From JBCBST01 sp039819115 (GTDB lineage Bacteria > Bacteroidota > Rhodothermia > Balneolales > Balneolaceae): a DNA stretch of 16,843 nucleotides. Below the pieces are notes generated by a model. It was not told the origin of the DNA and searched no databases. It saw only the letters and a program-made list of their open reading frames with translations. Both the position numbers and the translations under genes were made by a program. Every line of letters begins with the position of its first letter. Within the stretch, counting starts at the first letter, position 1. This document shows positions 14,497 to 16,843 of the stretch, one piece after another. The DNA lies in the NCBI GenBank assembly GCA_039819115.1, contig JBCBST010000068.1, positions 1 through 16,843 of the forward strand, in the 5' to 3' direction.

Positions 14497-14527
14497 TTTA
14501 TCCGGAAGCCAGAGGCTCCCGGATAAA
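14497..14527 (-). other. 14-bp hairpin in the leader of the PAS/HisKA_2 gene
   Basis: The minus-strand RNA can form a 14-bp stem, UUUAUCCGGGAGCC with GGCUUCCGGAUAAA, loop UCU, about 70 nt before the start codon. One pair is G-U on the minus strand but would be A-C on the plus strand, so the structure suits the minus-strand transcript. It is preceded by A7-C-T6 rather than followed by a U-tract, so it is not a standard terminator. A leader or stability element is possible. Confidence 0.5.
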
Positions 14528-14566
14528 AAAGTTTTTTTGCGATAGTATGGAACCTACATTTCCACG

Positions 14567-14600
14567 TACGCACAACGCATGTTTTTCGGCTTCGAAAAAC
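14567..14600. repeat. 13-mer repeat, copy 2, with adjacent hairpin
   Basis: TACGCACAACGCA (14567-14579) is the second copy of the motif found at 2250-2262. Directly after it is an 8-bp hairpin, GTTTTTCG / CGAAAAAC (14581-14600, 4-nt loop GCTT). It lies about 140 bp upstream of the PAS/HisKA_2 gene. Function is unknown. Confidence 0.35.
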
Positions 14601-14770
14601 AAAGGGCCGAACGGGTAATCATTCAGCAAAAATTAGATCATAAGCACTATGGGTAAATTTGGGTTACAGTTAGCTTGACAATGCACATGGTTCTGTGATT
14701 GATTTCTCTTGACTAAGCCAGGGCTGAGATTACGATAAGCTGATAACTTATCCTGCTCTCCGATCTGGGT

Positions 14771-14789
14771 GTTCGTTCCCGGAACGAAC
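14771..14789. promoter_or_regulatory. Perfect 19-bp palindrome (operator-like)
   Basis: GTTCGTTCC-C-GGAACGAAC: two perfect 9-bp arms around a single central base. With a one-base centre it is a poor RNA hairpin loop but a good dimer-binding DNA dyad. It lies between the chemoreceptor end and the PAS/HisKA_2 start, about 340 bp upstream of the latter. No regulator gene is nearby to pair it with. Confidence 0.45.
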
Positions 14790-14854
14790 GGTTGTTTTGA
14801 TTGATCTCGATTCAAAATCTTATATCTGGTGTTGCTATCCATTTCGAACAGCGT

Positions 14855-14889
14855 TAAAATTGGGCAGCAAGTTCTCACGCTTGCCGCCC
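14855..14889 (-). terminator. Probable terminator after the chemoreceptor gene
   Basis: The minus-strand RNA forms GGGCGGCAAG, loop CGUGAGAA, CUUGCUGCCC (10-bp stem with one G-U wobble, which would be an A-C mismatch on the plus strand), followed by AAUUUUAA. It begins about 20 nt after the chemoreceptor stop. The U-tract is short, so termination may be partial. Confidence 0.6.
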
Positions 14890-14909
14890 ACTCATTTTAC
14901 ATCTACAAG

Positions 14910-16843
14910 TCAAAACTCTCCGAAATCTTCATCCTCATCAAAAGGGATGAGTTCCATAGCCTCGGCCTTCTTTGTTCCGTTCTTAACCTGGGGCTTTTTT
15001 AATTCAAACTCGTCGACCACTGGAGTCTTCACGTTGTAGTTGTATGTTGTATGCTCGTCGTTATCAAACGCATATTCTTCACGTTTTTGATAATCATAGG
15101 AGGCTACAGCTTCACTGTCCACATTACCAACCAGCTGAATCAGATCCTCTACAATGGTATTCATCTCCATAGCCTGTGAGGATAGCTCTTCAGCAGAGCT
15201 GGCTGTTTCTTCACTGTTCGAAGCATTGCTTTGAACCACCTTATCCATTTCCTGCATCACAGAACTCATTTCGGTTATACCAATCTGTTGTTCTTGTGCC
15301 GCAGCAGAAATCTCAAGGACCAGTGTATTTACGTTACTGGTACTTTCTTCAATTTTCTTAAGGTTATCCGACACCTCATCGGCAACAGAGGCACCTCGTT
15401 CCGAACTGGATTGAGAGCTGGCAATTAATTCAGCTGTGTTTTTAGCGGCTTCAGCACTGCGCTGGGCCAGGTTACGTACTTCCTCCGCCACAACAGCAAA
15501 TCCTTTACCAGCCTCGCCAGCCCGGGCAGCTTCTACTGCTGCGTTAAGAGCCAGTAAGTTCGTCTGGAAGGCAATATCATCAATGGTTTTAATAATCTTG
15601 GATGTTTCCAGCGACGATTCTTTAATCTCTTTCATCGCGCTATTCATCCGCCCCATGGCTTCAACACCACTCGCAATCAAAGGTACAGCCTCCTGCATGG
15701 CAAGCTTGGCCTCATTAGCGTTACTGGCCGAATGCTTGGTTTGGGAGGAAATTTCTTCTAAGGAAGCATTTGTTTGTTGTAAGCTGGCTGCCTGCTCACT
15801 GGAACTTTCAGCAAGGCTTTGACTGGAACCAGACAGAGAATCGGAAGACGATTTCACCTGATCGGAACCCGCGATGAGACGGGTAATCACATTTTTGAGT
15901 GATGAATTGATATTTCTGCCCAACAGCCATCCCATGACCGCTGCAAGAAGTACAGCTACGACTACAGCGACAAAGGCAATCCACGCGTAAAAACTGGCAG
16001 CCGAAATTGTTTTTTCGCCTTGCTCAAATGCCTGTTCAACGGCAACCGTCTCCTGAACCGAAGCCAGGGTAAGAATTTCCTCGAATCGGGCAATACGTAC
16101 ATCCGCTTGTTCATTAATTGCTTTACGAGCGGTAATCATCTCTTTGACAGACGCAATGTTGTCATTGAGTATTCCCGATGCCATAGACAAGTACATTTGC
16201 TGATCAGGATCCTGCACGGAATTTGTTAACGAAGCAATGGTAGAACGCACTTTTTCAAGTTCCTCATTGATACCATTCAAACCTTCAGCATTTCCTGTAG
16301 CCTCGGCTTCCCAGAGGTGCTGTAACGTTACCAGGTAGGTGTCTATAGAATTGTCAAGAAGTACAATTTGACTGGTGAGCACAGCAGCACGACTGAGTTG
16401 TCCGTTGTCAATAAAGGCTTTCTGTTCTGCCCGTACCTGTACTAAAAACTCGTCGAGGAGTTCAATTAACTCTCCTGTACTTGATGAGGTATTAGACCGG
16501 TATTGTTCAAGTATGGCAACAGAGCTTCCATATATATTCACAGCTTCTCTGTACCCTTGAAGTGCAGCTTCGAACTGGCCGATATTATCTTTTAAAACCG
16601 GCAAGTCTTGTTCCTTGGCTAATTGACGACCTTTTTCCAGCTCCAGGCGTACCTGCTCTATATTGGCAAGTGCGCTATCGTACGAGGCTTTTTCAAACGA
16701 GGTGCCGTACCGGACAATATGATATCCGGCTTCTAACATATTGGTTTCGATCTCGGATGAAATACTCCACTCCGGTAAATTCGCGTTCGTTAATTTGTAG
16801 GCATATTTGTCGATGGCATCAAATGCAAAGTAGGAAGAGATAC
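14910..16843 (-). CDS. Methyl-accepting chemotaxis protein (5' end outside the window)
   Basis: Chemoreceptors sense ligands and control the CheA kinase that steers the flagellar motor. The reading frame is open to the right edge, so the true start, first membrane helix and part of the sensor domain are missing; 644 codons are visible. They encode a long, all-helical sensor region of about 280 residues, then a membrane helix (IAFVAVVVAVLLAAVMGWLL). Next is a short linker in which I see no complete HAMP domain, and then a signalling domain with the conserved hairpin tip (DIAFQTNLLALNAAVEAARA, then GEAGKGFAVVAEEVRNLAQR). The C-terminus has a roughly 70-residue flexible acidic tail ending DFGEF. 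This matches the x-aromatic-x-x-aromatic pattern of CheR/CheB tethering pentapeptides (NWETF in E. coli). An internal ATG at 16739 is not the real start, because the sensor helix continues upstream. A probable terminator follows. Confidence 0.95.
   Translation of the reverse strand, partial: ISSYFAFDAIDKYAYKLTNANLPEWSISSEIETNMLEAGYHIVRYGTSFEKASYDSALANIEQVRLELEKGRQLAKEQDLPVLKDNIGQFEAALQGYREAVNIYGSSVAILEQYRSNTSSSTGELIELLDEFLVQVRAEQKAFIDNGQLSRAAVLTSQIVLLDNSIDTYLVTLQHLWEAEATGNAEGLNGINEELEKVRSTIASLTNSVQDPDQQMYLSMASGILNDNIASVKEMITARKAINEQADVRIARFEEILTLASVQETVAVEQAFEQGEKTISAASFYAWIAFVAVVVAVLLAAVMGWLLGRNINSSLKNVITRLIAGSDQVKSSSDSLSGSSQSLAESSSEQAASLQQTNASLEEISSQTKHSASNANEAKLAMQEAVPLIASGVEAMGRMNSAMKEIKESSLETSKIIKTIDDIAFQTNLLALNAAVEAARAGEAGKGFAVVAEEVRNLAQRSAEAAKNTAELIASSQSSSERGASVADEVSDNLKKIEESTSNVNTLVLEISAAAQEQQIGITEMSSVMQEMDKVVQSNASNSEETASSAEELSSQAMEMNTIVEDLIQLVGNVDSEAVASYDYQKREEYAFDNDEHTTYNYNVKTPVVDEFELKKPQVKNGTKKAEAMELIPFDEDEDFGEF

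Larger units (their letters stand above)
14429..14909. other. Intergenic region between chemoreceptor and PAS/HisKA_2 gene
   Basis: About 480 bp without a convincing gene. The small open frames here lack ribosome binding sites and domains. One overlaps the chemoreceptor terminator hairpin and another overlaps the kinase start in a different frame. It contains the chemoreceptor terminator candidate, a perfect 19-bp palindrome, a 13-mer repeat and two hairpins, listed separately. The promoter of the PAS/HisKA_2 gene should lie here, but I cannot place it. Confidence 0.55.

Noticed and set aside
14340..14573. Minus-strand open frame of 77 codons with a GTG start
   Set aside because: It overlaps the start of the PAS/HisKA_2 gene in another frame and runs through the leader hairpin; no supporting signal.
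14633..14878. Minus-strand open frame of 81 codons after the chemoreceptor
   Set aside because: It overlaps the terminator hairpin, has no domain, and the composition is not protein-like.

Overview
The window is almost entirely a flagellar gene cluster on the minus strand, with a chemoreceptor and two sensor-kinase-like genes at its upstream (right-hand) end. Base composition is moderate, most genes lack a strong Shine-Dalgarno sequence, and intergenic gaps are very short. No marker gene fixes the taxon. A motile Bacteroidota/Balneolota-type bacterium is my best guess, at low confidence.

Layout, in the direction of minus-strand transcription. At the right edge is a methyl-accepting chemotaxis protein, truncated by the window (14910-16843). 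About 480 bp of non-coding DNA with several hairpins follows (14429-14909). Next is a PAS/HisKA_2 sensor-kinase-like gene (13175-14428). It overlaps tail-to-tail with the only plus-strand gene, a small PAS/HisKA kinase-like gene (12246-13199). In both proteins the ATP-binding G1 box (normally DxGxG) is unrecognisable. A regulatory region (11954-12245) separates the plus-strand kinase from the divergent flagellar operon. It holds a good sigma-54 type -24/-12 element pointing at flgB, a weaker overlapping one pointing at the kinase, and four GTTTGAY-like half-sites arranged as two inverted repeats.

The operon then runs without a break: flgB, flgC, a 75-codon unknown gene, fliE, fliF, fliG, fliH, fliI, fliJ, a ylxF/motE-like gene, fliK, flgD, flgE. 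Gaps are 2-19 bp or short overlaps, except for 82 bp before flgE. A clear Rho-independent terminator lies about 100 bp after flgE (480-512). The left 480 bp are non-coding, AT-rich from about 240, and carry two inverted repeats of identical geometry. Apart from the 75-codon gene, the order matches the Bacillus subtilis fla/che operon as I know it.

Together the operon encodes the proximal rod (FlgB, FlgC, FliE), the MS ring and rotor switch (FliF, FliG), the export ATPase complex (FliH, FliI, FliJ), a MotE/YlxF-like membrane protein, and hook assembly (FliK, FlgD, FlgE). The least ordinary parts are the regulatory hub between flgB and the kinase, the pair of apparently ATP-binding-defective kinases, and the small unknown gene between flgC and fliE.
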